Source: Roseovarius atlanticus (GTDB lineage Bacteria > Pseudomonadota > Alphaproteobacteria > Rhodobacterales > Rhodobacteraceae). From it: a DNA stretch of 55,821 bases. The DNA lies in assembly GCF_001441615.1 (NCBI RefSeq), contig NZ_LAXJ01000032.1, positions 1-55,821 of the forward strand, given 5' to 3'. Positions 16,551 to 25,631 of the stretch are shown in pieces. Under the pieces are notes generated by a model that was not told where the DNA came from, did no database searches, and saw only the letters and a program-made list of their open reading frames with translations. The position numbers and the translations under genes are program-made. Each line of letters opens with the position of its first letter. Positions within the stretch are counted from its first letter, which is position 1.

Positions 16551-17726
16551 ATGTTCAAGCTCGATCCGGAATTGGAGGATTTTCGCAACGAGGCACGCAA
16601 GCTGGCTGAGCGCGAGTTTGCTCCCAGGGCCGCCCATTGGGACGAAGCCGAAGAGTTTCCAGCCGCGAACCGCGACAAGCTGGCCGAACTTGGCTATCTG
16701 GGAATGTTCATCCCTGAAGAATACGGCGGCTCCGGCGCGCCAGTGATCCAGGGCACGGTGTTTCTGGAAGAAATGGCGCGGGTCTGTTTCAACACGGCGC
16801 TGGTCTCGCAACTCTACCTGAACGGCCCATCCCGGGCAATCAGCGTTCTGGGCAGCGACGAGCAGAAAAAGCGGTTCCTGCCAGACATGGCGGCCGGCAA
16901 GAAATTCATCGCAATCGCCATCAGCGAGCCCGAGGCGGGGTCGGCGGTGACAGACCTGCGCACCACGGCCACAAGGGACGGCGACGGATGGGTGCTGAAT
17001 GGCAACAAATGCTGGTCCACGGGCGCCCATGTGGCCGATTATGCGCTGGTCTTCTGCCGTTTCGGCAAGGCCAGCGGGGCGAAGGGGATTGGTGCCTTTG
17101 TCGTCGATCTGAAGAAGCCGGGCGCGCGGATCGGCCACATATCGCTGAAGATGGGTGGCCGGGGACTGACCGAGGCCGAGATTATCCTTGAAAACTACAA
17201 GGCCGGTCCCGAGGATGTGCTGGTCGAAGGGGACCCGGAAAGCTCGCGCTCCTTCGCGCTGTTGATGAGCAGTTTCGGACCCGAGCGGGTGGGCAACGCA
17301 GCGATGTGCGTGGGGCTGGCGCAGGGCGCTTTCGATGCTGCAAAGTCGTATTCCGAGATTCGCCATCAGTTCGGGCGCCCGATCAAGGAATTCCAGGGCC
17401 TGCAATGGAAAATCGCCGACATGGCCACACAGATCCATGCTGCGCGTCTGATGGTCTATCGGGCCGCGACCAACCCCGCGCCGAACGGCTTTCCCGATCC
17501 GATGGATGCGACCATGGCCAAGCTTTACGCCAACGAAATGGCGCAGAGGGTCACGAACGAAGCGCTGCAGATCCACGGTCACAATGGTTACACGCGCGAA
17601 TACCCGCTGGAACGTATGGTGCGTGACGCGCGCGGCTTCGCGCTTGGCGGTGGCACCATCGAAATCCTGCGCAATACGATCGCCGCCATGGTCTACGGCC
17701 ACAGCTTCGACCAGCGGCGGGGGTAG
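16551..17726 (+). CDS. acyl-CoA dehydrogenase
   Basis: A 391-residue acyl-CoA dehydrogenase with IPEEYGGSGAP near residue 54, the FAD loop AISEPEAGSAVTDLRT near 123 and QFGRPIKEFQGLQWKIADM. Glu245 in FGPERVGN is the probable catalytic base, in the isovaleryl/LCAD position, and the C-terminus is GGGTIEILRN. It starts one base after the CoA-transferase stop. A second, related dehydrogenase follows after five bases, and the two may work as a pair. Confidence 0.92.
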   Translation: MFKLDPELEDFRNEARKLAEREFAPRAAHWDEAEEFPAANRDKLAELGYLGMFIPEEYGGSGAPVIQGTVFLEEMARVCFNTALVSQLYLNGPSRAISVLGSDEQKKRFLPDMAAGKKFIAIAISEPEAGSAVTDLRTTATRDGDGWVLNGNKCWSTGAHVADYALVFCRFGKASGAKGIGAFVVDLKKPGARIGHISLKMGGRGLTEAEIILENYKAGPEDVLVEGDPESSRSFALLMSSFGPERVGNAAMCVGLAQGAFDAAKSYSEIRHQFGRPIKEFQGLQWKIADMATQIHAARLMVYRAATNPAPNGFPDPMDATMAKLYANEMAQRVTNEALQIHGHNGYTREYPLERMVRDARGFALGGGTIEILRNTIAAMVYGHSFDQRRG

Positions 17727-17731
17727 GGCGG

Positions 17732-18886
17732 ATGCATCCCTCGTTGCTAACGACAGAACAGGTCGCTCTCAAGGATGCCGCGCGCAAACTGGCGCTCGGG
17801 GAATTCCGGGACCGCGCCGCACGCTGGGACCGCGACGGCATCTACCCCGAGGAAAACCACCATCGCCTGGGCGCGCTTGGCTATCTGGGCATGACCATTC
17901 CCGAAGAATACGGCGGTGGCGGTGCGCCGCTGGTGGATTGCTATCTCGTGATCGAGGAACTGGCCAAGGTGGATTTCAATACCGCGCTGATCGTTCACGA
18001 TCAGAACGTCTCGCCCCGGATCATCGCCACCTGCGGCAGCGAGGCGTTGAAGCAGGCTTTCCTGCCCCGCTTCGCCGCAGGCGAGATCGAATGCGCGATC
18101 TCCTGGACCGAGCCAGAGGCCGGGTCGGACGCCACCGCGGTGACGACATCGCTGCGCCCGGACGGGGACGGGTTTGTGCTGAACGGCGGCAAGATCTTTA
18201 CCACTTTCGGCGACAGGGCCGATTACCTTCTGGTCTATGCTCGGTTCTGCGAAAGCAAAGGCGCGCGAGGCATCGGAACCGTTTTGGTGCACCGCAAAAG
18301 CCCCGGCGTTTCGGTCCATATTCTTGAACAGAAGATGGGCGCGCGCGGCTGCAACGAATGCGAGATCCATTTCGACGATGTGCGGGTGCCGTCCGAAAAC
18401 GTCGTGACCGAAGGGCTGGCCGGCAACTCCAGCGGCTTTGTCCGCCCGCTGGGTGTCTATAACGCCACGCGCGTCGGCATGGGGATACTGGCGCTTGGTG
18501 TCGCCGAGGGGGCGTTCGACCTTGCACGCGACTACATGAAGACCCGCCGGCAATTCGGCAAGGCGCTGTCCGAGATGCAGGGGCTGCAATGGATGATGTC
18601 GGACATGAAGGTGCAGATCGAGGCCGCGCGGTCGTTGTGTTATACGGCGCTGTCGCTGATCGACCGCGGCCAGCCCGATCCAACATTGTCTTCGATCGCC
18701 AAGGTTCAGGCCACCGAAATGGCACAGCGCGTCACCCATGACGCCATGCAGATGTTCGGTGGCTACGGCTATTTCGGTTCGCTTCCGTTGGAGCGGATGG
18801 TGAGGGATGTGCGGATGCTGACGATCACCGGGGGAACGACCCAGATACACAAGAACGGGATTGCTCGGGCGCTGTTCACTGACTGA
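17732..18886 (+). CDS. acyl-CoA dehydrogenase paralogue lacking both canonical Glu positions
   Basis: A 384-residue paralogue of the gene just upstream, with IPEEYGGGGAP, SWTEPEAGSDATAV near residue 125 and FGKALSEMQGLQWMMSD. The base is missing at both known places. The isovaleryl/LCAD position holds Thr246 (VYNATRVG, MCAD-like), while the MCAD position, normally YEGT, reads TGGTTQI with Gly366. It should bind FAD, but may use another base, act as the partner of the 16551 product, or be inactive. The frame is intact and codon use is like its neighbours, so it is not an obvious pseudogene. Confidence 0.85.
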   Translation: MHPSLLTTEQVALKDAARKLALGEFRDRAARWDRDGIYPEENHHRLGALGYLGMTIPEEYGGGGAPLVDCYLVIEELAKVDFNTALIVHDQNVSPRIIATCGSEALKQAFLPRFAAGEIECAISWTEPEAGSDATAVTTSLRPDGDGFVLNGGKIFTTFGDRADYLLVYARFCESKGARGIGTVLVHRKSPGVSVHILEQKMGARGCNECEIHFDDVRVPSENVVTEGLAGNSSGFVRPLGVYNATRVGMGILALGVAEGAFDLARDYMKTRRQFGKALSEMQGLQWMMSDMKVQIEAARSLCYTALSLIDRGQPDPTLSSIAKVQATEMAQRVTHDAMQMFGGYGYFGSLPLERMVRDVRMLTITGGTTQIHKNGIARALFTD

Positions 18887-18914
18887 CGAATCTTCGCCAA
18901 AGGGAGGGGCGGTC

Positions 18915-19691
18915 ATGACAAGCGATATCACTGTGGAACACTCAGAAGGTCTGGCCGTCGTGTCGTTGAGCCGGCCCGACAAGCTGAATGCGCTGACCCT
19001 CGACATGCGCGTCGAACTCCTGGACGCGTTTCGCGATATCCAAACTGACCCGCGGATTCGCGCCGTATTACTGCGGGCCGAGGGCCGCGCTTTTTGTGCG
19101 GGTGCGGATATTTCGACCATGGGCAAGGACGATGTCTGGGGTGATCGGGCGCGCTTGTACAGGGCACACCAGATGATCCTTTCCATATTCAATTGCGAGA
19201 AGCCTGTGGTTGCCGCGGTGCGCGGTCCGGCGGTCGGGATCGGTCTGAGCATGGCGCTCGCCTGCGACGTTATCCTGCTCTCCGAGACGGCAAGATTCGG
19301 TCAGGTTTTTCGCAAGATCGGGCTGGCCCCCGATGGCGGCGCGGCGTTTTTCCTTCAGAATCTGATCGGTCGGCAACGTGCGACGGACCTTGCCTTCTCA
19401 GCGCGGATGGTGCCGGCGGATGAAGCCCTGAGCCTGGGATTGGCAAGCCAGGTTCATCCCGATGATGCCCTCGACCGGGCGGCCCTGGACTATGCGACAG
19501 ACCTGGCCGCGGGGCCAACCTTTGCCCTGGCCGGTACCAAGCGGCTGATGCGCGCCGCGATGCAACCGTCTCTGGAGAGCTTTCTTGAAACAGAAGCCAT
19601 CATTCAGGGGCAAATCATCAAGAGCGCGGATCACGCCGAAGGCATCGACGCCTTTCTGAGCAAGAGACAACCGGTTTTCCGTGGCACATGA
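18915..19691 (+). CDS. enoyl-CoA hydratase/isomerase (crotonase family, PaaG-like)
   Basis: A 258-residue crotonase from ATG 18915, preceded by GGGAGGGG. Oxyanion segments are GRAFCAGADISTM (near residue 56) and GPAVGIGLSMALACDV. KIGLAPDGGAAFFL carries the Asp typical of the PaaG/isomerase branch instead of the two hydratase glutamates, which suggests double-bond isomerisation. It is the third crotonase in the window and sits directly before the transporter genes. Confidence 0.9.
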   Translation: MTSDITVEHSEGLAVVSLSRPDKLNALTLDMRVELLDAFRDIQTDPRIRAVLLRAEGRAFCAGADISTMGKDDVWGDRARLYRAHQMILSIFNCEKPVVAAVRGPAVGIGLSMALACDVILLSETARFGQVFRKIGLAPDGGAAFFLQNLIGRQRATDLAFSARMVPADEALSLGLASQVHPDDALDRAALDYATDLAAGPTFALAGTKRLMRAAMQPSLESFLETEAIIQGQIIKSADHAEGIDAFLSKRQPVFRGT

Positions 19692-19733
19692 CCAAGCGGA
19701 TTGCGCCTTTTTAAGGACAGGGAAGAGATAGCG

Positions 19734-20255
19734 ATGGAAACAGTTATTGGACGACTCGGCTGGGTGTCGCGGATTATTACCTATATTGCGACTGCCCTGG
19801 CGGCGCTGATGATGGTCCATGTGACGATTGATGTCGTTCTGAGCCAGTTTGTCGCCGAGCCGTTGCCGGCAACGGTGGACTACGTGTCATACTATTACAT
19901 GGTCGGGTTGGTCTTCCTTCCGCTGCCATTCGTCGAATTCACCAACGAACACATCAAGGTTGATCTGATCCACGATCTGATCCCGGCGGCGGGCAAAACC
20001 GTTCTGGACATGCTGGCGCTGGCATTGTCGGCGGTATTCTATGGCCTGCTGACATGGCAAACCTGGATAGACGCGCTCGAGAAATACGCCGTTGGAGAGA
20101 AATCCATGGGTATGGCGGCGGTGACCGTCTGGCCCGGCCGCTTCTTTCTGCCAATCGGCGCGGGTCTGATGGTTCTGCTCTTGCTGGCAAAGCTGATCCA
20201 ACGCCCCTCCACCGATGCAGGCATGGCCAGCCCCAATCACGACATGTACGAATAG
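19734..20255 (+). CDS. TRAP transporter small membrane subunit (DctQ family)
   Basis: A 173-residue membrane protein with four predicted hydrophobic helices (about residues 14-35, 50-70, 88-108 and 130-150), the size and layout of DctQ. FVEFTNEHIKVDLIHDLIP is the usual loop after helix 2. It joins the large subunit encoded next in a sodium-driven carboxylate importer. ATG 19734 has GGGAAGAG upstream; an in-frame ATG 33 bases earlier is less likely. Confidence 0.88.
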   Translation: METVIGRLGWVSRIITYIATALAALMMVHVTIDVVLSQFVAEPLPATVDYVSYYYMVGLVFLPLPFVEFTNEHIKVDLIHDLIPAAGKTVLDMLALALSAVFYGLLTWQTWIDALEKYAVGEKSMGMAAVTVWPGRFFLPIGAGLMVLLLLAKLIQRPSTDAGMASPNHDMYE

Positions 20256-20265
20256 GAGCACGACG

Positions 20266-21573
20266 GTGAGTTTTTTTCAGATCGGCCTTTGTGGCATTTT
20301 CACTGTGATCGTGCTGGTACTGTTGCGCGTCCCCATAGCGGTTGCACTGGGTATCGTGTCCTTTTTCGGGTTCTGGGCCATGTTGGGCAGCGGGGCCGCA
20401 TTCGGTCTGCTGACGGCGGTGCCCTATGATTTCGCTGCGCACTGGACCCTCAGTTCGATCCCGATGTTCCTGTTGATGGGATACGTCTGTTACCAGACAG
20501 ATATCACGCGCGGGATATTCAAGGCCGCCAGGGTCTGGCTGTCGTTCCTGCCGGGGGGGCTGGCGGTCGCCAGCGTGGGCGGCGCGGCGCTGTTCTCGGC
20601 GGCGGCCGGTTCCAGCCTGGCATGTGCCGCGGCCATGGGCCGGATCGCTGTGCCGGAAATGCTCAAGCGCGGCTACGATCCCGGGCTGAGCACTGCGGTG
20701 GTTGCCGCGGCCGGCACCATGGGGTCGCTCATCCCGCCGAGCATCCTTCTGATCATCTACGGTATTTTTGCCGGGGTCGCGATCAGCAAGCTGTTTCTGG
20801 CCGCGATCGTGCCGGGCGTACTGACGATGCTGGGGTACTGGGCCGTGATCATCGTTCGTGCGTGGATCAATCCCGCGCTCGCGCCGTCGCTCGACGAAAG
20901 CGCGACATGGTCCGAACGGCTGGAGGCCCTGAGCGAGACATGGCCCGTGCTCTTGCTGGTGGTGGGCGTTTTCGGCGGTCTGTTCACCGGGATATTCACA
21001 CCCACGCAGGCCGGGGCTGTCGGGGCGGCGTTGTCCTTCGCGATTGCGGCGGCGCGCGGCACCCTGAACTGGAAAGTTTCCAGAATCGCGCTGATGGACA
21101 CTGCGAAAATGACCGCGGCGATCTTCATCATTGCGGTCGGTGCCAACCTGTTTTCGAGGTTTTTGGCGATCAGCGGTATTCCCGCAGCGATGACGGACCT
21201 GGTGATTGACCTGGGGGCCAGCTATGTGATGCTGGTTTTTGGCACCGCCGTGATCTTTTGCCTGCTGGGCATGATCCTCGATCCGCTGGGCATCCTGCTG
21301 CTGACGCTGCCGATCCTTCTGCCGATCTACGAGGCGAACCATATCAGCCTGATCTGGCTGGGCGTGCTTGCAACCAAGCTGGTCGAGATGGCTCTGATTA
21401 CCCCACCGGTGGGGCTGAACGTGTTCGTGATCAAGGGCATCGTCGGAGATGCGGTCCCGATTTCACTGATTTTCAAGGGTGTTTTGTGGTTTTTGGCTGC
21501 GGATGTGGTGGTCCTTATCATCATGGTCGCCTTTCCCGAACTGATCATGTTCCTGCCAGAGCTCGGCAACTGA
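20266..21573 (+). CDS. TRAP transporter large membrane subunit (DctM family)
   Basis: A 435-residue polytopic protein with about twelve hydrophobic helices, the ion-coupled translocation subunit of a TRAP importer. GTMGSLIPPSILLIIYG and GLFTGIFTPTQAGAVGA are the conserved DctM segments, and ALITPPVGLNVFVIKG lies near the C-terminus. It begins at GTG 20266 with AGGAG eight bases upstream. It is followed by a hairpin and the receptor gene. Confidence 0.92.
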   Translation: MSFFQIGLCGIFTVIVLVLLRVPIAVALGIVSFFGFWAMLGSGAAFGLLTAVPYDFAAHWTLSSIPMFLLMGYVCYQTDITRGIFKAARVWLSFLPGGLAVASVGGAALFSAAAGSSLACAAAMGRIAVPEMLKRGYDPGLSTAVVAAAGTMGSLIPPSILLIIYGIFAGVAISKLFLAAIVPGVLTMLGYWAVIIVRAWINPALAPSLDESATWSERLEALSETWPVLLLVVGVFGGLFTGIFTPTQAGAVGAALSFAIAAARGTLNWKVSRIALMDTAKMTAAIFIIAVGANLFSRFLAISGIPAAMTDLVIDLGASYVMLVFGTAVIFCLLGMILDPLGILLLTLPILLPIYEANHISLIWLGVLATKLVEMALITPPVGLNVFVIKGIVGDAVPISLIFKGVLWFLAADVVVLIIMVAFPELIMFLPELGN

Positions 21574-21596
21574 TTTGGCCATCCCGGCCGTGACGA

Positions 21597-21616
21597 ACCC
21601 CGCGCAATAGCGGGGT
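21597..21616 (+). terminator. intercistronic hairpin between DctM and receptor genes
   Basis: ACCCCGC-GCAATA-GCGGGGT is a perfect 7-base stem followed by TCTTGAAAAA, not a U-run. It probably protects or partly attenuates the transcript, giving different amounts of receptor and membrane subunits. Similar hairpins occur next to the receptor genes of both other TRAP systems in the window. Confidence 0.6.
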
Positions 21617-21639
21617 CTTGAAAAAGAGGAGGAGACCAC

Positions 21640-22773
21640 ATGAAACTGACCAATGCGTTTGCCGCGCTGGCGGCTACGGCCGTTCTAGCGGCGACACCGG
21701 CCCTGGCCGAGAAGCGGGTGACTATATCCAACTGGACGTCACCCAATCACGCGACATCGCGTGGCCATGCCGCCTTTGCCGAAATGACCGAATCTGAATT
21801 TCCGGATGCCTTCGACTTCAAGCTGTTTACCGGCGGCGCCTTGCTTGGACCCAAGCCAACACTGTCCGGCCTGCGCGACGGTGTCGCCGATGTAGGTCTG
21901 CTGGCGTTGACCTATTTCAGGTCGGAAATGCCCTATGCGCAGCTCGTCGCCGATCTCGCTCTTTTGGGCGAGGACCACTATGCCATGGCCGGCGCGACCA
22001 GCGAATTCGTCATGCTGCACTGTCAGCCATGCAAGGACGAGTTCGCGAAGAACGGCATGGTGGCGCTGAGCGGGATCAGCACGGCACCCTACGTATTGCT
22101 GACCACCAAGCCGATCATCGACATCGCAGACATGCAAGGCGTAAAGCTGCGCACTGGCGGGTCAGTCTGGGACCGCTGGGCGGTGCGCCTTGGGGCTGAA
22201 CCGGTGAACGTGCCCTCGAGCGAGATGTATGACACGATGAGTCATGGTGTCGTCACCGCAGCGGTGCAGCCGATCGGGGCGTTGAAAGGGCACAGCCTGA
22301 TCGAAGTTGCCAAGCATATGACGGAATTGCCGCTGGGTACCTATCATTCCGGTTCGATCTTTGCTGTCGGCCCGAAATTCTGGTCCTCTCTTTCGCCGGA
22401 GCAACGCGAGCAATTCGCCAAGAACCTGCCCGACGCCGTTGCGCAGACCGAGGTGTATTACGAAACCGACGATCTGGACGTGCTGAAAGAGGCCGGCGAC
22501 CTTGGTCTTGAGGTGCACGAACCCTCGCCCGAGTTTCTTCAGGATCTGATCGATTTCCGCACCGCCGATCTTGAAGAGATCGCCCGCATCTCGCGCGAGG
22601 AACGCGGCATCGAAGATCCGGAACCGCTGATCGCAACCTATCGCGAGCTGATCGAGAAATGGCACGGTCTGGTTGAGCCGCTGCATCCGATCCGCGACAA
22701 TCCGCAGCCCTTTGCCGACCTTCTGCGTCAGGAGATTTATTCCAAGATCGACTTCGCAACCTACCCGAACTGA
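21640..22773 (+). CDS. TRAP transporter substrate-binding protein (DctP family)
   Basis: A 377-residue periplasmic receptor with a clear signal peptide (cleavage after about residue 23, ATPALA). MQGVKLRTGG near residue 168 holds the Arg that in DctP proteins pairs with the ligand carboxylate. GAGGAGGAGA lies before the ATG. An organic acid ligand is expected. Operon context with a CoA-transferase, dehydrogenases and crotonases suggests that the imported acid is what they degrade. Confidence 0.92.
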   Translation: MKLTNAFAALAATAVLAATPALAEKRVTISNWTSPNHATSRGHAAFAEMTESEFPDAFDFKLFTGGALLGPKPTLSGLRDGVADVGLLALTYFRSEMPYAQLVADLALLGEDHYAMAGATSEFVMLHCQPCKDEFAKNGMVALSGISTAPYVLLTTKPIIDIADMQGVKLRTGGSVWDRWAVRLGAEPVNVPSSEMYDTMSHGVVTAAVQPIGALKGHSLIEVAKHMTELPLGTYHSGSIFAVGPKFWSSLSPEQREQFAKNLPDAVAQTEVYYETDDLDVLKEAGDLGLEVHEPSPEFLQDLIDFRTADLEEIARISREERGIEDPEPLIATYRELIEKWHGLVEPLHPIRDNPQPFADLLRQEIYSKIDFATYPN

Positions 22774-22796
22774 GCCGTTTCAGGCCTGAATACACA

Positions 22797-22825
22797 GCGG
22801 CCCTTCGCAAGAAGGGCCGCTTCAT
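22797..22825. terminator. hairpin terminator between convergent operons
   Basis: GCGGCCCTTC-GCAA-GAAGGGCCGC is a perfect 10-base stem followed by TTCATTGCTT. It separates the receptor gene ending at 22773 from the thiolase gene ending at 22842 on the other strand. Confidence 0.85.
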
Positions 22826-22841
22826 TGCTTCCTTCGTCTGT

Positions 22842-23987
22842 TCAGAGGGTGGCTTCGGTGCCCAGGATATTCGTCACCTGGCTGGACAGGACACCGCCGT
22901 TGCCGTGGGCTAGGGCCAGTTCGGCACTGCCGATCTGGCGATCGCCAGCATCGCCGCGCAGTTGCCGCACCGCCTCGACCAGCGTGAAGATGCCGTACAT
23001 CCCGGGATGCACGCATGACAGGCCGCCACCATTGGTATTGACCGGCAGGTGGCCGCCAGGCGCGATGCCGCCGTTCGCCACAAACGCACCGCCTTCGCCT
23101 TTCTTGCAAAAGCCCAGATCTTCTAGAAAAAGGATCACATTGATGGTGAACGCGTCGTAGAGCTGGACCACGTCGATGTCCGCGGGTTTGACACCCGCCA
23201 TGTCCATGGCCGTTCGCCCTGATTGCGCAGCGCCGGTCACGGTCAGGTCCGCCATTTCGGAGATGTCGCGGTGCGTCGTGTCCTCGCCGCCGCCCAGCAG
23301 ATACACCGGCGGCCTGGGGTGATCCTTGGCCGTCTCGGCCCGCCGCATAACTATCGCGCCGCCGCCATCGGTCACAAGGCAGCAGTCGCGCACCCGCAGA
23401 GGGTCCGAAACCGGCCGCGAGGAGATCACATCCTCGCGCGTCAGAGGATCGCGCATGAAAGCGTCGGGGTTCTTTTTTGCCCAGGCGCGGGCCGCCACCG
23501 CCACGTCGGCCAGCTGTTCGCGCGTTGTGCCGAATTGCGTCATGTGACGGTCTGTGGCCAGCGCATAGGACGACAGCGGGAACAACGGTCGGTAGGGGGC
23601 CTCGTAGGTCGGCAGGCCAAGCGCAGTCATCAGCTTGCCCGAGGCGGTGCGCTGGTTCGATCCGTAGCAGATCAACACGGTATCAGCGAGCCGCAATTCG
23701 AGCAGCATCGCGGCCCAGAGCGTGTGCGACAGGAACGACGAGCCGCCCATGCGGTTGTTCATCGTGAACCTGGGGTTCAAGCCCAATTCCTGCGCCAGTG
23801 TAAGACCCGACAGCATATCCAGCGGCTGGCAGGTGGCAACGGCATCGACCTCGCCAAGTGCGATCCCCGCATCGGCAAGCGCGCCGTGCACCCCCTCGAT
23901 TGTGATCTCCATCGAGCTTTTGCCATGGGCCTCGCCGCAGCCTGCCAGCGCTGCACCGACGATGGCGGCTTTTCCCCGTAAACTCAA
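22842..23987 (-). CDS. thiolase-fold protein without nucleophilic Cys, probable retro-aldolase
   Basis: A 381-residue SCP2-thiolase-type protein, closely similar to 4603-5754 (shared IVYGSNQRTASG-like and TTREQLADVAVAARAWA segments). The nucleophile block reads RMGGSSFLSH (residues 79-88), with no Cys. NTNGGGLSCVHPGMYG is kept. It starts at TTG overlapping the DUF35 stop (TTGA) with GAAGGAGAAG upstream. It is the last gene of the 31217-22842 operon. A retro-aldolase role with the preceding DUF35 protein is inferred from Ltp2. Confidence 0.85.
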   Translation of the reverse strand: MSLRGKAAIVGAALAGCGEAHGKSSMEITIEGVHGALADAGIALGEVDAVATCQPLDMLSGLTLAQELGLNPRFTMNNRMGGSSFLSHTLWAAMLLELRLADTVLICYGSNQRTASGKLMTALGLPTYEAPYRPLFPLSSYALATDRHMTQFGTTREQLADVAVAARAWAKKNPDAFMRDPLTREDVISSRPVSDPLRVRDCCLVTDGGGAIVMRRAETAKDHPRPPVYLLGGGEDTTHRDISEMADLTVTGAAQSGRTAMDMAGVKPADIDVVQLYDAFTINVILFLEDLGFCKKGEGGAFVANGGIAPGGHLPVNTNGGGLSCVHPGMYGIFTLVEAVRQLRGDAGDRQIGSAELALAHGNGGVLSSQVTNILGTEATL

Positions 23988-24379
23988 TTTGCTTCTCCTT
24001 CTGGCCGGAAAACCACGGCGGGGTCACCTTCGGCGCCTTCGCCGATCGACGCGGTTACTTTCAGCCCGGCGACAATCTGGTCATGCGCGATACCGTCGAT
24101 GCGCGACATCATTCGTACCCCTTCCTCCAGGTCCACCAGAACCACGTTGTAATCGCCGCCTCGTTCCGGTTTTCGGCGCACGACCGTTCGCGCATAGACG
24201 GTGCCCCTCCCGGTTGGCGCGATCCATCCCAGATCCGCGCTGCCGCAGGCCGGACAGATCACGCGCGGATGGAATACATGGGTGCCGCAGCCGCCACATT
24301 TCTGAATCTCGAAGACGCCCTCGGCCAGCTTCGCGGCGAAGACGGCGTCCGGCCCTGGGCCTTGTCCAATGCCGGCCAT
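23984..24379 (-). CDS. DUF35 zinc-ribbon/OB-fold protein
   Basis: A 131-residue partner protein with the zinc knuckle Cys28, Cys31, Cys42 and Cys45 (KCGGCG and ICPACG) and the OB-fold run TVVRRKPERGGDYNV shared with 4222-4599. The ATG at 24379 lies one base after the SDR stop. A GTG eight codons upstream, inside the SDR gene, is the alternative start. Translation is coupled both to the SDR before it and to the thiolase-fold protein after it. Confidence 0.85.
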   Translation of the reverse strand: MAGIGQGPGPDAVFAAKLAEGVFEIQKCGGCGTHVFHPRVICPACGSADLGWIAPTGRGTVYARTVVRRKPERGGDYNVVLVDLEEGVRMMSRIDGIAHDQIVAGLKVTASIGEGAEGDPAVVFRPEGEAN

Positions 24380-24380
24380 C

Positions 24381-25157
24381 TCAGAACCCGATGTGGAAGC
24401 CACCGTTCACGCTCAGGTGCTGGCCGGTGATATAGGATGCCGCGTTGGACAACAGGAAACAGACGGGCTGCGCGACTTCTTCAGGGGTGCTCATCCGTCC
24501 CATCGGAATCTGCGCCATATACCTGTCGGCGAATTTTTCAGAGCGGATGGTCTCAGTCATTGGCGTCTCGACCATTCCGAAACAGACTGAATTGACGTTG
24601 ATGCGGTAACGGCCCCATTCACGCGCGGCGCTCATTGTCAGGCCAAGAACCCCGGATTTTGCCGCGCCATAATTGATCTGACCGATGGTGCCGCGACGCC
24701 CGGCATCGGATGAGATATTCACGATGGCACGGCGCGCGGCGCTTTCGGGGTCTTTTTCGGCCTGTTCCTTGTAATAGGTCCCAACGGCCTGCAGGCAGGC
24801 GAAGACACCGGTGAGATTCACGTCGATGACCTGTTGCCAGGTGGCCCGGTCCATCTTGTGGATCATCGCGGCGCGCACGATCCCGGCGTTGTTCACAAGC
24901 CCGTTGATGTCGCCGAATTCGTCGAGGGCAAATTTCACGAGCTTCCCGGGAAAGTCCGGGTCGGCCACATTCCCCACGATGGCGCGGGCATTGCCACCGA
25001 TCTGTTCGGCGGTTTCCTTCACGTCGTCTTCGTTCAGATCGTTCACTACGACTCTGGCACCCAGCTCTGCCGCCAGCGCCGCCACACCGCGGCCGATACC
25101 CTGTCCGGCGCCTGTGACGATAACCACTTGATTGTCCAATGCCATCGGGTTGATCAT
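24381..25157 (-). CDS. SDR-family dehydrogenase, probable 3-hydroxyacyl-CoA dehydrogenase
   Basis: A 258-residue short-chain dehydrogenase. The nucleotide motif TGAGQGIGRG lies at about residue 15 and NNAG near 95. The catalytic Ser is in NISSDAG and the Tyr/Lys pair in INYGAAKSG. The start is ATG 25157, with AAGGAGACAGAG directly upstream. Asn-Asp following the second beta strand (VVVNDLNEDD) favours NAD over NADP. It is the only candidate in the window for oxidising a 3-hydroxyacyl-CoA, and it is co-transcribed with a thioesterase and the DUF35/thiolase-fold pair. Confidence 0.88.
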   Translation of the reverse strand: MINPMALDNQVVIVTGAGQGIGRGVAALAAELGARVVVNDLNEDDVKETAEQIGGNARAIVGNVADPDFPGKLVKFALDEFGDINGLVNNAGIVRAAMIHKMDRATWQQVIDVNLTGVFACLQAVGTYYKEQAEKDPESAARRAIVNISSDAGRRGTIGQINYGAAKSGVLGLTMSAAREWGRYRINVNSVCFGMVETPMTETIRSEKFADRYMAQIPMGRMSTPEEVAQPVCFLLSNAASYITGQHLSVNGGFHIGF

Positions 25158-25216
25158 CTCTGTCTCCTTTTGTCCTTCGTTTGTTTGGCTCGTCCACTGT
25201 CGGTTCACTCAGGTGA

Positions 25217-25630
25217 TCACGAGGGTGGTGCGAGCCGCTTGATCACGGCATCGCCATGGGCCAGACGGTGCCCGTCTTGATTGAAGATCTCGCCCTGTAC
25301 AAAAACCAGTTTGCGTCCGCCCCCGACAACGCGCGCGCGGGCGGTCAGCGTGTCTCCTTCGGCCGCAGGGGCGACGAAACTGGTGGTAAGCGAAAGCGTT
25401 AGGCAGCGATGACCGGGGCGGCCATCCCCCGCGTAGGCCGCGCAGAAGGTAACCGCATTGTCCAGCATGGTCGCGTAGACACCACCATGCACCGAAAAAG
25501 CGCCGTTCAGGTGATCGCGTCCGATTGGCAACCGCAGTTCGGCCTTCCCATCGGACCACGAGACAAAGCGCACGCCGAGCAATGCGTTGAACGGGGCGGG
25601 GATGTCCGGTCTGCCGTCTTGTGCGCTCAT
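25217..25630 (-). CDS. PaaI-type hotdog thioesterase
   Basis: A 137-residue hotdog protein. NGAFSVHGGVYATMLDNAV carries the HGG and the acidic residue on the hotdog helix that define the PaaI thioesterase family. Such enzymes hydrolyse stalled acyl-CoA esters and free CoA. It lies one base from the TRAP permease stop and 59 bases before the SDR start, within the same minus-strand operon. Confidence 0.88.
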   Translation of the reverse strand: MSAQDGRPDIPAPFNALLGVRFVSWSDGKAELRLPIGRDHLNGAFSVHGGVYATMLDNAVTFCAAYAGDGRPGHRCLTLSLTTSFVAPAAEGDTLTARARVVGGGRKLVFVQGEIFNQDGHRLAHGDAVIKRLAPPS

Positions 25631-25631
25631 A

